Shown here in pieces: positions 17,803 through 26,579 of a DNA stretch of 64,000 bases. The translations under genes and the position numbers were made by a program. This DNA is from Exiguobacterium aestuarii (lineage in GTDB: Bacteria; Bacillota; Bacilli; Exiguobacteriales; Exiguobacteriaceae). The stretch is from assembly GCF_020171655.1 (NCBI RefSeq), contig NZ_JAIVAC010000004.1, positions 1 to 64,000 on the forward strand, read 5' to 3'. Every line of letters begins with the position of its first letter. Positions within the stretch are counted from its first letter, which is position 1. The notes under the pieces were generated by a model. The model saw nothing but the letters and a program-made list of their open reading frames with translations. It was not told the origin of the DNA and did not search any database.

Positions 17803-18354
17803 TTATGCTTCTCGTTTTAAACTTCCCGCCTGGCTTCGTGTTTTTGCGTAAGTGACAAGGAGTAATGTCCCGATGACACCGACTGTCAAAATATTCGAAG
17901 TGGCTGCCACAGCACCTTGTACGAACACTTTGTTCGCTGGTTCAGCGTAAATCAAGATATCAAGGACCGGTGCGATGACAATCCATCCGATGGCTTGTAC
18001 GACAGCTTGAGTCGCATTGAACAAAATGATTTTTTTAGTCGTCAAACCACCTTCCTCAAGACGAATGCGATTGGCGACGAGACCGATTCCGAGACCGACA
18101 AAACCTGAAACGATGACCCAGCTCCACCAAGGGGATCCATACAGAATCGCATCTTTCAGCGCGTGACCGATTAAACCGATCAATCCAGCTGTGATGGGAC
18201 CGAATAAGACAGCCATAAACGCAAGAAATGCGTAGGCGGTTTCAATTGACGTGTTCGGCACACCTGTCGGGATAGCCGCAAAGCGACTGAGGATGATGAA
18301 AACGGCTGCGCCGATTCCTGTTGCGACGATTTGTTTCGTTGTGAATGAGTTCAT
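17803..18354 (-). CDS. UPF0397 ECF transporter substrate-binding (S) component
   Basis: Protein of 183 residues with about five hydrophobic helices and the UPF0397 hallmarks [15 protein letters not shown] at the N-terminus, PNTSIETAY, and [17 protein letters not shown] in the middle. This family is the predicted S component of ECF transporters; comparative genomics has linked it to methionine or a methionine precursor. That fits the apparent methionine T-box and the SAM-cleaving neighbour here. ATG 18354 follows AAGGAGG. It lies 13 bases after the SAM enzyme gene. Confidence 0.9.
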   Translation of the reverse strand: MNSFTTKQIVATGIGAAVFIILSRFAAIPTGVPNTSIETAYAFLAFMAVLFGPITAGLIGLIGHALKDAILYGSPWWSWVIVSGFVGLGIGLVANRIRLEEGGLTTKKIILFNATQAVVQAIGWIVIAPVLDILIYAEPANKVFVQGAVAATSNILTVGVIGTLLLVTYAKTRSQAGSLKREA

Positions 18355-18367
18355 GAATTTTTCCTCC

Positions 18368-19207
18368 TTAAATTTGTTGTAAGCGAACTTTCCAATCATT
18401 CCCGATACCGATATCAAAAGCGTGAGCAAAAGATCCTTGATTTAGAGCGATGGCGATTTGGTCGAGCGAGTTGATGTAGACGACTCCTGAACCGACTGGA
18501 ACATCTGCGAACGAGCGACCGAACGATAAGGTTTGTTCGTAAACCGTACGTTCTCGGAACGAAATCGTGACAATGACACGATGACCGATATCAACGCCAG
18601 CCTGTCGGACGAGTTGAACCGGAATATTCGTCCAGACGTTCCCGAAACGGATATCTAAGATCTCGACAATCCCTTCAACCGCATCCTCATCACGTGTGGC
18701 GGGTGTCCGGTCAAGTAAGACGATTTCGTCAAGCGGGATGAGCGGTCCGACTTCCTCGAACGTGATGTCATGACTGGACAACCGCGCTCCTGTGAAGGCG
18801 AAAATGTCACGGCCATGGAACGTGTAGGATTCCCCCATGCGCGGTAGCCTGTGCGTTTTGTCATCCAACTCCCGAACTTCTGCAAGAAGCCCTGCTTGCC
18901 AAAGATGTGTCAACGTCCCGTTATCGGGAGTGATGACATATTGATTGGCATGCGTTCGTGCGACGACACTCTTTCGGTTCGAACCGACACCCGGGTCCAC
19001 GACCGATACGAATACCGTCTGCTCGGTCCAGTAGGGGACGGTCTGAACGAGGCGATAGGAGGCCTCCCAAATATGAAACGGTGGGATGTCGTGTGTTAAA
19101 TCAAAGATACGAATGCTAGGATTAATGCTGTGTGCTACACCGTACATCGCGCTGACTGCTCCATCACTTACTCCAAAATCTGATTGCAAAACCAATGCTT
19201 CCGTCAT
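18368..19207 (-). CDS. SAM hydroxide adenosyltransferase (DUF62 family)
   Basis: Protein of 279 residues with the family motifs LQSDFG (N-terminus), [13 protein letters not shown] near 75, PDNGTLTHL near 100 and FHGRDIFA near 125. The family cleaves S-adenosylmethionine with hydroxide to adenosine and methionine, and is related to fluorinase and chlorinase. ATG 19207 follows GGAAGGAGG. It is the first gene behind the T-box leader. Coupling a SAM hydrolase to a predicted methionine-related importer suggests recycling of, or balance between, SAM and methionine (inference). Confidence 0.9.
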   Translation of the reverse strand: MTEALVLQSDFGVSDGAVSAMYGVAHSINPSIRIFDLTHDIPPFHIWEASYRLVQTVPYWTEQTVFVSVVDPGVGSNRKSVVARTHANQYVITPDNGTLTHLWQAGLLAEVRELDDKTHRLPRMGESYTFHGRDIFAFTGARLSSHDITFEEVGPLIPLDEIVLLDRTPATRDEDAVEGIVEILDIRFGNVWTNIPVQLVRQAGVDIGHRVIVTISFRERTVYEQTLSFGRSFADVPVGSGVVYINSLDQIAIALNQGSFAHAFDIGIGNDWKVRLQQI

Positions 19208-19234
19208 TTCCGTCTCCTCCTTCCGGGCGGACCC

Positions 19235-19515
19235 CATAAAAAAGACATCTCGCCCTCATTACGCAGGACGTGATGTCTGATCACGTGGTACCACCTTTGT
19301 TCGTGATCCGATTCGCATCGAATCACCTCAAGGAGTTCGAGACTCCATGGAATGATATCGGTATCCGTCATACCGGTCGATTCTAATGGCGAGCGGACTC
19401 GCGTTCTTCCGACTGCTCCGGGACCATCTTTGAGTGTGAGATTCGCCTCATTTCCAGCAACAGAAGCTCTCTATACAATCTCGGTCACTCGCTCTTCCCA
19501 TCTATGCATCTTTTA
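19235..19515 (-). promoter_or_regulatory. T-box riboswitch leader, probably methionine-specific
   Basis: On the minus strand the leader contains an AGAGAGC Stem I element, CCCGGAGC near the specifier loop, and the T-box AAAGGTGGTACCACG (about 19282-19296). A terminator stem AGACATC/GATGTCT followed by TTTTTT comes last (about 19235-19280). The T-box sequence is the 14-base hallmark that pairs with uncharged tRNA. The triplet in the specifier position reads ATG followed by a purine (AAG-ATG-GTC), so methionine is likely. Uncharged tRNA would promote antitermination and expression of the SAM enzyme and ECF transporter. Confidence 0.88.
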
Positions 19516-19539
19516 TGAGAAATCTGAAAATTTAAATTT

Positions 19540-19568
19540 ATCTTACATCCGACTGTAACCGTGTGCAA
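19540..19568 (-). promoter_or_regulatory. Promoter of the T-box-led operon
   Basis: On the minus strand, -35 TTGCAC (19568-19563) and -10 TAAGAT (19545-19540) are separated by 17 bases, just upstream of the T-box leader. Confidence 0.65.
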
Positions 19569-19666
19569 GTCTTTTTTTATAAGCGTCCTCATAATCTTTT
19601 CAAAAAGCCTGTTCAAACTTTAGACACTTTTACGTGAAATAGTGAGCATAGTCGTTGAATCCTATA

Positions 19667-19716
19667 TTGTGAAATAGTACACTAAGGTCAGGAAGTGAAT
19701 GTGATATTTATCACAA
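19667..19716 (+). promoter_or_regulatory. Putative Rex operator region upstream of NADH oxidase
   Basis: TGTGATATTTATCACA (19700-19715) is a perfect inverted repeat with a TT centre, extending to ATGTGATA/TATCACAA. A second partial copy TTGTGAAATAGTAC begins at 19667, and GTGAAATAGT also occurs at 19634. The Rex consensus is TTGTGAA-N4-TTCACAA. A CRP/FNR-type site (TGTGA-N6-TCACA) is an alternative reading. Confidence 0.6.
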
Positions 19717-19763
19717 TGTAAAAACAAAACGTACTGTCTAACATAAAAGGAGAGACGACTCAT

Positions 19764-21110
19764 ATGAAAATCGCAGTCATCGGATGTACACACGCAGGAA
19801 CAGCAGCTGTCAAAGGGTTACTCAATCGATACAACAATCTCGACATCACCGTTTACGAGCGGAACGACAACGTCAGCTTCCTCTCGTGTGGGATTGCGCT
19901 CCACGTCGGTGGGGTCGTCCAACGTGCGGAAGAATTGTTCTACTCCTCTCCACGTGAGCTTGAAGAGCTCGGAGCGACAATGCGCATGAAACATGATGTC
20001 TTGTCGATTGACGCCGAAGCGAAGACGGTCCACGCCAAGAATCTCGAGACGGGGGAAGACGTGCATGACACGTACGACCGCTTGATCGTCACGACGGGTT
20101 CGTGGCCAATCGTCCCAACGCTCCCGGGCATTGAGATGAATGGAATCGAGCTCTGTAAAAACTATGCGCACGCACAACGCATCATCGAGCGTGCGACAGA
20201 TGCGACGAAGATTGCCGTCATCGGGGCGGGTTATATCGGAGTCGAACTCGTCGAGGCGTTCGAAACATACGGGAAGCATGTTACGTTCATCGATAGTGCC
20301 GACCGCATCTTGAACAAATATCTCGATAAGTCGTTCACGGATCCATTAGAAGCAGACATGACAAGTCGCGGAATCGACCTCGAACTCGGTCAGACGGTCG
20401 AAGCGTTCCGTGGTACAGATGGAAATGTCACACATGTCGTGACGGACAAAGGTGAATTCGAGGCGGACCTCATCATCTTATGCGTCGGATTCCGTCCGAA
20501 CACAGGACTCCTCGAAGGGCAGGTCGATATGCTCGGGAACGGTGCCATCATCGTTGATGAATACATGCGCACGAGCAACCCGGATATCTTCGCGGCAGGT
20601 GACAGCTGTGCCGTCTACTACAACCCGGCACGCACACATGCCTATATCCCGCTTGCAACGAATGCTGTCCGTATGGGAACGCTCGTCGCGGAAAACATGA
20701 TGCAACCACGCGTTCGCTACCAAGGGACGCAAGGAACGTCAGGACTTCGACTTTATGACTGGAACATTGCGTCGTCTGGTTTGACGGAAGAAGCGGCATC
20801 CCTTTTCGGACTCGACGTAGAAAGTGTCGTCATTGAGGATGCATATCGTCCGGAGTTCATGCCGACCGCAGAGAAAGTCGAATTCAAACTCGTCTATGAG
20901 ACAGGAACACATCGCATTGTCGGTGGACAAGTGTTATCAAAAGCGGATTTGACACAAGCGGTCAACACGCTCTCTCTTGCGATCCAAAACGAGATGACGA
21001 TTGAAGAGCTCGCATATGTCGATTTCTTCTTCCAACCGCACTACAACAAGCCATGGCACTTCTTGAACAGCGGAGCGCTTGAAGCGATGAAAGATAAAGT
21101 GAATGCCTAA
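19764..21110 (+). CDS. nox: NADH oxidase / CoA-disulfide-reductase family flavoprotein
   Basis: Protein of 448 residues. FAD-binding Rossmann motif at the N-terminus (VIGCTHAGTAAV), single redox cysteine C42 in FLSCGIAL, NADH-binding GAGYIGVEL near 150, second FAD motif DIFAAGDSC near 280 and a C-terminal dimerisation domain. This layout matches water-forming NADH oxidases, which regenerate NAD with oxygen; CoA-disulfide reductase is the alternative. AAAGGAGAG precedes ATG. It is monocistronic with a terminator. The upstream Rex-like site would fit control by the NADH/NAD ratio. Confidence 0.9.
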   Translation: MKIAVIGCTHAGTAAVKGLLNRYNNLDITVYERNDNVSFLSCGIALHVGGVVQRAEELFYSSPRELEELGATMRMKHDVLSIDAEAKTVHAKNLETGEDVHDTYDRLIVTTGSWPIVPTLPGIEMNGIELCKNYAHAQRIIERATDATKIAVIGAGYIGVELVEAFETYGKHVTFIDSADRILNKYLDKSFTDPLEADMTSRGIDLELGQTVEAFRGTDGNVTHVVTDKGEFEADLIILCVGFRPNTGLLEGQVDMLGNGAIIVDEYMRTSNPDIFAAGDSCAVYYNPARTHAYIPLATNAVRMGTLVAENMMQPRVRYQGTQGTSGLRLYDWNIASSGLTEEAASLFGLDVESVVIEDAYRPEFMPTAEKVEFKLVYETGTHRIVGGQVLSKADLTQAVNTLSLAIQNEMTIEELAYVDFFFQPHYNKPWHFLNSGALEAMKDKVNA

Positions 21111-21111
21111 C

Positions 21112-21145
21112 AAAAAACGCGGAAGCTAAGAGCTTTCGCGTTTTC
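21112..21145. terminator. Terminator after NADH oxidase
   Basis: Stem AAAACGCGGAAGCT/AGCTTTCGCGTTTT with loop AAG. The near-symmetrical A and T flanks suggest use by the converging PspC gene too. Confidence 0.85.
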
Positions 21146-21328
21146 TTATAGATAGCGAGGTGCATCTTTCATGGAATTCGTTAAGATCATATAAAGAAGG
21201 AAACTCCCAGGGAGAATCAAAAAGATGAGTCGAACTCCGATTGAAGAAATACCAAAGTATTCAGCAATCCCACCGCATACTCCAGACAGAGAGCGGTCCG
21301 TCGCGGACTTACGAAGTGTACGTTGCAT
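21146..21328 (-). CDS. PspC-domain membrane protein
   Basis: Protein of 60 residues that is essentially one PspC domain. It has a basic start (MQRTLRKSATDRSLSGVCGG), the conserved IAEYFGIS, and one transmembrane helix at about 33-52. PspC proteins sense or relay envelope stress; isolated copies in Bacillota have no assigned role. AAAGGAG lies upstream of ATG 21328. Confidence 0.88.
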   Translation of the reverse strand: MQRTLRKSATDRSLSGVCGGIAEYFGISSIGVRLIFLILPGSFLLYMILTNSMKDAPRYL

Positions 21329-21487
21329 AGCAAAGCTCCTTTTGAGTTGATATGTAAATTTTACCATAATCAGTACATAAACATGCCCATCGATTGATTT
21401 GTTAATGTAGATTATTTACAGGGTACTCGGGGAAATAGGAAAGGGTAAGTGCGCGTCATGTTTTCGACCTTAAAGGAGGAATTTTTC

Positions 21488-21961
21488 ATGGCTAAAAAGG
21501 AAAAACAACCGTATCACATCGTCACGTTCACGTTCCCAGAAGAGGCGATTTCGTATCAGGCGTTCAGTAAACTGAAAAAGTACCATTCGGATGGGCTTGT
21601 CGGTTTTGAACAATTGGTCGTCATCAAGCGTGAAGAAAACGGGGCGTTCTCGTTTGAGGATGCGGCGCAGCTCGCACCCGTCAACAAGTCGACGAAAGGT
21701 GCGCTCATCGGGATGGCGGTTGGGATCCTCGGAGGTCCGTTCGGAATCCTGTTCGGGACACTCACAGGTGGTCTCATCGGCGGTACGAAAGACGTAAAAC
21801 ATTTACAAGGCATTCAAGATACATTCAAACGGACGGTCGGAAACATCGAACCGGGTCAGACAGGCGTCATGGCCATCGGGGAAGAATTCGACCCATCGAT
21901 TTTAGACGGGCTCGCAGAAGAGTATGGAGGAACGGTCACACGGACAGACGAGGAGTTGTGA
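21488..21961 (+). CDS. DUF1269-like glycine-zipper membrane protein
   Basis: Protein of 157 residues. The N-terminal half is soluble (YHIVTFTFPEEAISYQAFSKL). The middle has a glycine-rich hydrophobic hairpin at about 75-105 (GALIGMAVGILGGPFGILFG, then GTLTGGLIGG). The C-terminal 40 residues form a soluble tail. This resembles DUF1269 proteins, whose function is unknown. AAAGGAGG precedes ATG 21488. It lies 3 bases before the NADP-binding gene, so the two are probably co-transcribed. Confidence 0.78.
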   Translation: MAKKEKQPYHIVTFTFPEEAISYQAFSKLKKYHSDGLVGFEQLVVIKREENGAFSFEDAAQLAPVNKSTKGALIGMAVGILGGPFGILFGTLTGGLIGGTKDVKHLQGIQDTFKRTVGNIEPGQTGVMAIGEEFDPSILDGLAEEYGGTVTRTDEEL

Positions 21962-21964
21962 GAC

Positions 21965-22543
21965 ATGAAACTCGGAATCTTAGGTGCCGGGAAAGTCGGT
22001 CGCACGCTCGGGGAGCAATTCGAACAGGCAGGTTATGAGGTGCTGTACGGGACACGGACGGAGCGGGAAGGGACATTGACGTTACAAGAAGTCGCCTCAG
22101 CAAGCGATGTGCTCCTGCTCTGTACGCCTTTTGTGGCTGCGGTCGACCTGCTGCCGACACTTGATGGACTGAATGGGAAAGTCCTGATTGATGTGACGAA
22201 TCCGATTGCGATCGAGTTTAACGAAGTCGAGCGCCCTGATGGGGTGTCGGGCGCGGAGTATTTGCAGCGACTCGTTCCCGATACGAAAGTCGTCAAGGCG
22301 TTCAACCAGACAGGCGTCGAGAATTTAGGTAATCCGGATGGTTCTGTCATGTTTGTCGCAGGAGATGATGAAGAAGCGGTGCGCCTTGTCGTCGAGCTAT
22401 CGAACAAGATCGGCTTCGATACGCATCCGCTCCATGGGTTGAAGCTTGCCCGTGAACTAGAAGGGTTAGCGTGGCTATGGATTCATTATGCGGTGAAAGA
22501 ACGGAAGACACGGGACTTCGCATTCTACTTAAAAGAACAGTGA
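21965..22543 (+). CDS. F420/NADP reductase-like Rossmann protein
   Basis: Protein of 192 residues with an N-terminal nucleotide-binding motif GILGAGKVGRTLG, TRTEREGTL resembling an NADP phosphate-binding loop, and KAFNQTGVENL near 113. It belongs to the NADPH-dependent F420 reductase-like family. These bacteria are not known to make F420, so the true substrate is probably another small molecule. A terminator follows. Confidence 0.85.
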   Translation: MKLGILGAGKVGRTLGEQFEQAGYEVLYGTRTEREGTLTLQEVASASDVLLLCTPFVAAVDLLPTLDGLNGKVLIDVTNPIAIEFNEVERPDGVSGAEYLQRLVPDTKVVKAFNQTGVENLGNPDGSVMFVAGDDEEAVRLVVELSNKIGFDTHPLHGLKLARELEGLAWLWIHYAVKERKTRDFAFYLKEQ

Positions 22544-22545
22544 AA

Positions 22546-22578
22546 AACGATCGGGGCGAAATGCCTCGATCGTCTTTT
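22546..22578 (+). terminator. Terminator
   Basis: Stem ACGATCGGGGC/GCCTCGATCGT followed by CTTTTGATT, after the Rossmann-protein gene and before the converging TM2 gene. Confidence 0.8.
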
Positions 22579-22580
22579 GA

Positions 22581-22916
22581 TTAGAATCCTGTGTAGCGGT
22601 CAGAGCGTGTTTGCAGTAGCTCGATCGTCTCACGTTCGATTTGTTCGACTTCGCGCTGTTGCCAACCTGGCATGAGAAACGCATCGACGAGTGCCCAGAT
22701 TCCTGTGATGATGGCACCGAAACCGAGCGTCAAGACGACGAGGAGGACCATCGCAATTCCTGACCCAATCTTTTTGAAATAAAAGCGATGTGCACCGAGT
22801 GCACCGAGGAAAAACCAAAGTAAATACGCGACGAGTAAGCTGCGCTTGCGCTTCTCGACTTCGCTGTTGACGAGCTGCATTTCTTCCGTCGTCAAATCCA
22901 TGCGTGACACATTCAT
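22581..22916 (-). CDS. TM2-domain membrane protein
   Basis: Protein of 111 residues with the TM2 signature. It has an N-terminal charged region (EEMQLVNSEVEKRKRS), two transmembrane helices at about 28-46 and 52-76 separated by the conserved GAHRFYFKK turn, and GIWALVDAFLMPGW at the end of the domain. The function of bacterial TM2 proteins is unsettled. GGAG lies 8 bases before ATG. Confidence 0.87.
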   Translation of the reverse strand: MNVSRMDLTTEEMQLVNSEVEKRKRSLLVAYLLWFFLGALGAHRFYFKKIGSGIAMVLLVVLTLGFGAIITGIWALVDAFLMPGWQQREVEQIERETIELLQTRSDRYTGF

Positions 22917-23020
22917 CGGATTTCAACTCCCTATCCATAATTGTTATAATAAGTTCGGACTCTAGTATATCGGAAAATGGATTTGTTTCCATGATTTCCT
23001 AAAAAGAAAAGAGGTTTGCT

Positions 23021-23179
23021 ATGCTTTTTCCGATTTTGACGTTCATCGTCGCGTTTGTTCACGTCGTCGGTGGGGCGATTGCACTGTATCAGTATCCACA
23101 ATATAAACGAATGGCCATCAGTGCCATCGTACTCGGATTCGTCTACGGAGGGTTGACTGTAGCTGTGATCGGGTTATGA
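23021..23179 (+). CDS. Small two-helix membrane protein (52 residues)
   Basis: Short gene encoding 52 residues with two hydrophobic helices at about 2-22 and 31-50, joined by QYPQYKR. AAGAGG precedes ATG. Its stop TGA at 23177 overlaps the next gene's ATG (ATGA), a sign of translational coupling and good support that this short frame is real. I recognise no family. Confidence 0.65.
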   Translation: MLFPILTFIVAFVHVVGGAIALYQYPQYKRMAISAIVLGFVYGGLTVAVIGL

Positions 23180-23574
23180 AGTGGAGGGCAAATGGACCAC
23201 TTCGTTCGCGTCTTCACATGCAGAGTGGCTATCAGTTGGGGACATATCTATTTTTAGGTCTCATCATCTTTGATTTACTTTTAGGTGACGTTCCGAGAAT
23301 CTCATTTGCGATGTATGCCTTGTTCTTTTACTTTTGGCAACGGGAACGTGTCGAGAAAGAAGACAAGGCGTTAGCCGAAAAGATGAAGCAGCGGTCGAAC
23401 GAGTGGACAATCACACTCGTCATCTTGCTTTGCTTCGTAGGCTATGCCGTCTCGCTCGGTTTACAAGAACCTTCTATTTCATTGCTCGAGCTGAGCATCT
23501 ACGGCTTCTCGACAATCTTTTGTATCCGGGCGTTGACATTGATTTATGCGATGCACCAAGAACATCTCGACTAA
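23176..23574 (+). CDS. Membrane protein of unknown function
   Basis: Protein of 132 residues with about four hydrophobic helices (roughly 20-38, 42-56, 75-92 and 103-120) and a charged loop at 57-73. No family recognised. It overlaps the preceding 52-residue gene by 4 bases and ends at a terminator, so the two form a small operon. Confidence 0.65.
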   Translation: MKWRANGPLRSRLHMQSGYQLGTYLFLGLIIFDLLLGDVPRISFAMYALFFYFWQRERVEKEDKALAEKMKQRSNEWTITLVILLCFVGYAVSLGLQEPSISLLELSIYGFSTIFCIRALTLIYAMHQEHLD

Positions 23575-23608
23575 AAACCATCCCTTCGCGTGAGAAAGGA
23601 TGGTTTTG
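23573..23608. terminator. Bidirectional terminator
   Basis: Stem AAAACCATCC/GGATGGTTTT with a 14-base loop between convergent genes. Confidence 0.8.
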
Positions 23609-23610
23609 AT

Positions 23611-24846
23611 TTAGGAAGCCGCTCGCCGTAGGACGAGCTTTTCTTTTACATAGATGCCGCTATAGACGAGGAAGCAGCCGAAGCTGACCAACAGTCCGAT
23701 ATAGACGCTCATCATGAACGGTGTGAGAAGCGATCCGATCAAAATCGTCGAGCGCGATAAGAAGTCGGCACCGGCGAACGACGTCCCGGCAAATGCTGAG
23801 TACGCACCACGTCGGTCTTCTGGCATCATGTTCGCCTTCTCCGTGTTCAATACGGGTGAGTACAACAATTCTCCGAACGTGGCGATGAGCATGAAGCCGA
23901 GAAGGAGCATCATCGAATTCGCGCTCGTGATGACCGCGTAGCCGATTGTGTACAACGCGAGCCCGCCGAGAAGCGTGTGCTTGTTCGAGAAGCGTGAGGC
24001 GAGACGTTGAATGAAGAACGTCAACGCGACGACGATGAGCGTGTTCTCGATTTGGATCAAGCTCATCATCCGCACCCCGTTGATCGTCCAGTCTTCGAAC
24101 GAGAGCGATTCAAATGAATCAGCGAGTCGGACGGCGACGTAACTGCCCATGGAGAACTCGGCAGCGAGAATACACATCGAGCCGAAGACGACTTTGACGA
24201 ACGGGCGGTCACGCCAGGCGATTTGATAGCTTTGGAACACGTCGACGAAGACGAGCTTGAGCTTTTGTGAGGTCCACGTCCGTTTCGTGTCTTCGAGGAA
24301 GATGGCGTACGCAATCGGCAACATGCTCGACGTGAACGTCAAAATCCAAAACAGTAACAGCTGATTGCTGACATAGAGCCAGCCCCCGAGCGCCGTCCCA
24401 ATCGTGATCGATAAGTTGATCAACCAGTAATCGAGCGCGTATACGGCTTTTCGGTTCTCCGGCGTCGTCGCATCGATGATGATCGCGCTCATCGCCGGCC
24501 GACCGAGGTTATTTGTGACCGTGAAGATTGTATAAGCAATCATGAAGATAATCATCTGGTCGAACTGGAGACTGAGCGTCATGACGAGAAACATGGATGC
24601 CGTGAGGCTTGCCGTCAACACGAGAAGTCGCTTCCGTGAGAATTTATCAGCGAGGTATCCTCCGATCAACCCGATGACGTATCCGAGACAGACGAGCGAG
24701 ACTAAGAAGACGCCTGCAATCCATTCATTGAACGCTTTGACAAAGAGAAGTGCCATGAACGGCATGATGGCGAAAGAGACCGAGCGGTTGAAAAACGATG
24801 TAACGAGTCGAACTTTTATAGGTTTAGGTATATCTTTCCATTTCAT
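23611..24846 (-). CDS. MFS transporter
   Basis: Major facilitator protein of 411 residues with about 12 hydrophobic helices. The loop between helices 2 and 3 has the MFS signature GGYLADKFSRKR. It is a proton-driven exporter by family; the substrate is unknown. ATG 24846 follows AAGGTGACAAG; longer in-frame starts lack a ribosome binding site. It is divergent from an SgrR-like regulator, an arrangement known from the E. coli sgrR-setA pair, where the partner is a sugar-efflux MFS protein. A sugar or glycoside export role is therefore plausible (inference). Confidence 0.88.
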   Translation of the reverse strand: MKWKDIPKPIKVRLVTSFFNRSVSFAIMPFMALLFVKAFNEWIAGVFLVSLVCLGYVIGLIGGYLADKFSRKRLLVLTASLTASMFLVMTLSLQFDQMIIFMIAYTIFTVTNNLGRPAMSAIIIDATTPENRKAVYALDYWLINLSITIGTALGGWLYVSNQLLLFWILTFTSSMLPIAYAIFLEDTKRTWTSQKLKLVFVDVFQSYQIAWRDRPFVKVVFGSMCILAAEFSMGSYVAVRLADSFESLSFEDWTINGVRMMSLIQIENTLIVVALTFFIQRLASRFSNKHTLLGGLALYTIGYAVITSANSMMLLLGFMLIATFGELLYSPVLNTEKANMMPEDRRGAYSAFAGTSFAGADFLSRSTILIGSLLTPFMMSVYIGLLVSFGCFLVYSGIYVKEKLVLRRAAS

Positions 24847-24945
24847 CTTGTCACCTTCCATTCTGTACCTGTATGATAAACAAGACAACGGATTTAAAAA
24901 ATGGACGACATGGGGAAGTGATGTCCACTTTTAGGGGGATGCGAC

Positions 24946-26571
24946 GTGGATGCATATTTATTTCGATTGTGGAAAGAGTGTCGGGACGGGGCGTACACGA
25001 TTTCTGATATGGCGGAAGCCATCCATTTAAGCCCGAAACAGACGAAGCGTCATTTGGCACGATGGCAAGAGGAAGGATGGCTCACGTATACGAGCGGACG
25101 CGGCCGGGGGAATTTGACGCGACTTGAATGGCTGCGACACGTGGAGCGCGACTTGGCGAAACAGCTACTCGAACGCATGGAGAAAGAGTCGGTCGAGGCG
25201 GTGACGAGTCAGCTCGAATGGGACTGGTCGCCTGCGCAGGCAGGGCGCTTCATGCGCCAGCTTGAGAAGAAGTTCGGTTACGTCCAAACATCGAGCGATG
25301 CGCTCATCATTCCGCGCCGTCGTCACTTTTTAACGACACATCCGCTTGAGGCGGCTGACATCCATAGCGCCCACCTCGTCCAAAACGTGTTCAATCGTCT
25401 CTTCATGATTGACGCGTCCGGAGAGGTCACAGGAGAGCTTGCTCATCATTACGAATGGCAGGGAAATACGCTCGTCTTGTTTCTTCGGAAAGGCGTCCGT
25501 TTCCATGATGGGTCACTCATGACGAGTAAAGACGTGACGAAGAGTTTACGCACACTCGTTCAGTCGGATGTGTATCGCTATATGTACCGGCACGTCCGGC
25601 ATATCGCATCGAACGGCACGTATCGCGTCGATGTCACGCTCGACCGGCGCCGAAATTCCTACATCCCGAAACTGTCGATGATTCATACGAGCATCGCGAA
25701 AGGGAGTGTTGGGACGGGTCCCTTTCAATTGGATCGCCACGACAAGGAGAAGACGGTCCTTCTCGCTTTCGAGAACTATTTTGGAGTCCGAGCACTCTTG
25801 GATCGGGTCGAGTTCATCAAAGTGCCAGACGGATATGACCCGACATATCGGATCTCGTCGCGGGATTCCAAAGAGACAGGACTGATCTCGACACCGTCCG
25901 GGTTCGGGCTTGTCATCTTAAACAGTCATCCGAATAGTGTGTTCGCGAATGAAGAGGCGAGGCATTATATACATCGCTTGATTGCGGAGATTCGTCCGGA
26001 GATTGGGACGTTGAATGAGCGAAGAACGCCGAACGACCGAGGTTTTCTCGGTTCGCTGAGTGAGACGTATGATGTTCCGGAAGGAGCACCCGTCACGTTC
26101 AATCGTCCGATACGAATCAAACAGACGGACTACACGAACGATACGACCGACTGGATTGCGGAGATGTTGACACGTCACGGGATTGCCTATGAGTTTGTGC
26201 CCATCAGCTTCAAAGATTCGATTCACGACAAAACGTATTATGAATACGTCGATTTGGTCGTTCATGGGGAAGTGTTTGAGCGGAATATCACGCTTGGGTT
26301 CGAACAATTTATGTCGAACGAGTACTCGCCGCCACATAAAGTGATCCCTTACATGGAGGGATTAGCGGAACGAATCGAACGGTATGACGACTTGCCATTT
26401 GAGGACTGGTTGTCGTTGCACCGAGAAATCGAGCGCGAGTTGAAAGAGAAGTCGTACTTCATCCCGCTCTATAACGAGGAGCGGACGATTCCGTTCCCGG
26501 TCGAGCTAAAGGACGTCTGTGTCGACTTGTTCGGTTATTTTGATTTTGCAAAACTATGGATTCCGTCTTAA
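24946..26571 (+). CDS. SgrR-like regulator with solute-binding domain
   Basis: Protein of 541 residues. The N-terminal winged helix at about 1-100 has SDMAEAIHLSPKQTKRHLARW. A family 5 solute-binding (SBP_bac_5) domain follows at about 130-530, recognisable from LVLFLRKGVRFHDGSLMTSKD and the repeated Trp/Tyr pattern. SgrR proteins sense sugar phosphates in E. coli and activate genes against glucose-phosphate stress. The start is GTG after AGGGGG. The gene is divergent from the MFS exporter, its likely target. Confidence 0.87.
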   Translation: MDAYLFRLWKECRDGAYTISDMAEAIHLSPKQTKRHLARWQEEGWLTYTSGRGRGNLTRLEWLRHVERDLAKQLLERMEKESVEAVTSQLEWDWSPAQAGRFMRQLEKKFGYVQTSSDALIIPRRRHFLTTHPLEAADIHSAHLVQNVFNRLFMIDASGEVTGELAHHYEWQGNTLVLFLRKGVRFHDGSLMTSKDVTKSLRTLVQSDVYRYMYRHVRHIASNGTYRVDVTLDRRRNSYIPKLSMIHTSIAKGSVGTGPFQLDRHDKEKTVLLAFENYFGVRALLDRVEFIKVPDGYDPTYRISSRDSKETGLISTPSGFGLVILNSHPNSVFANEEARHYIHRLIAEIRPEIGTLNERRTPNDRGFLGSLSETYDVPEGAPVTFNRPIRIKQTDYTNDTTDWIAEMLTRHGIAYEFVPISFKDSIHDKTYYEYVDLVVHGEVFERNITLGFEQFMSNEYSPPHKVIPYMEGLAERIERYDDLPFEDWLSLHREIERELKEKSYFIPLYNEERTIPFPVELKDVCVDLFGYFDFAKLWIPS

Positions 26572-26579
26572 GGAGGGGT

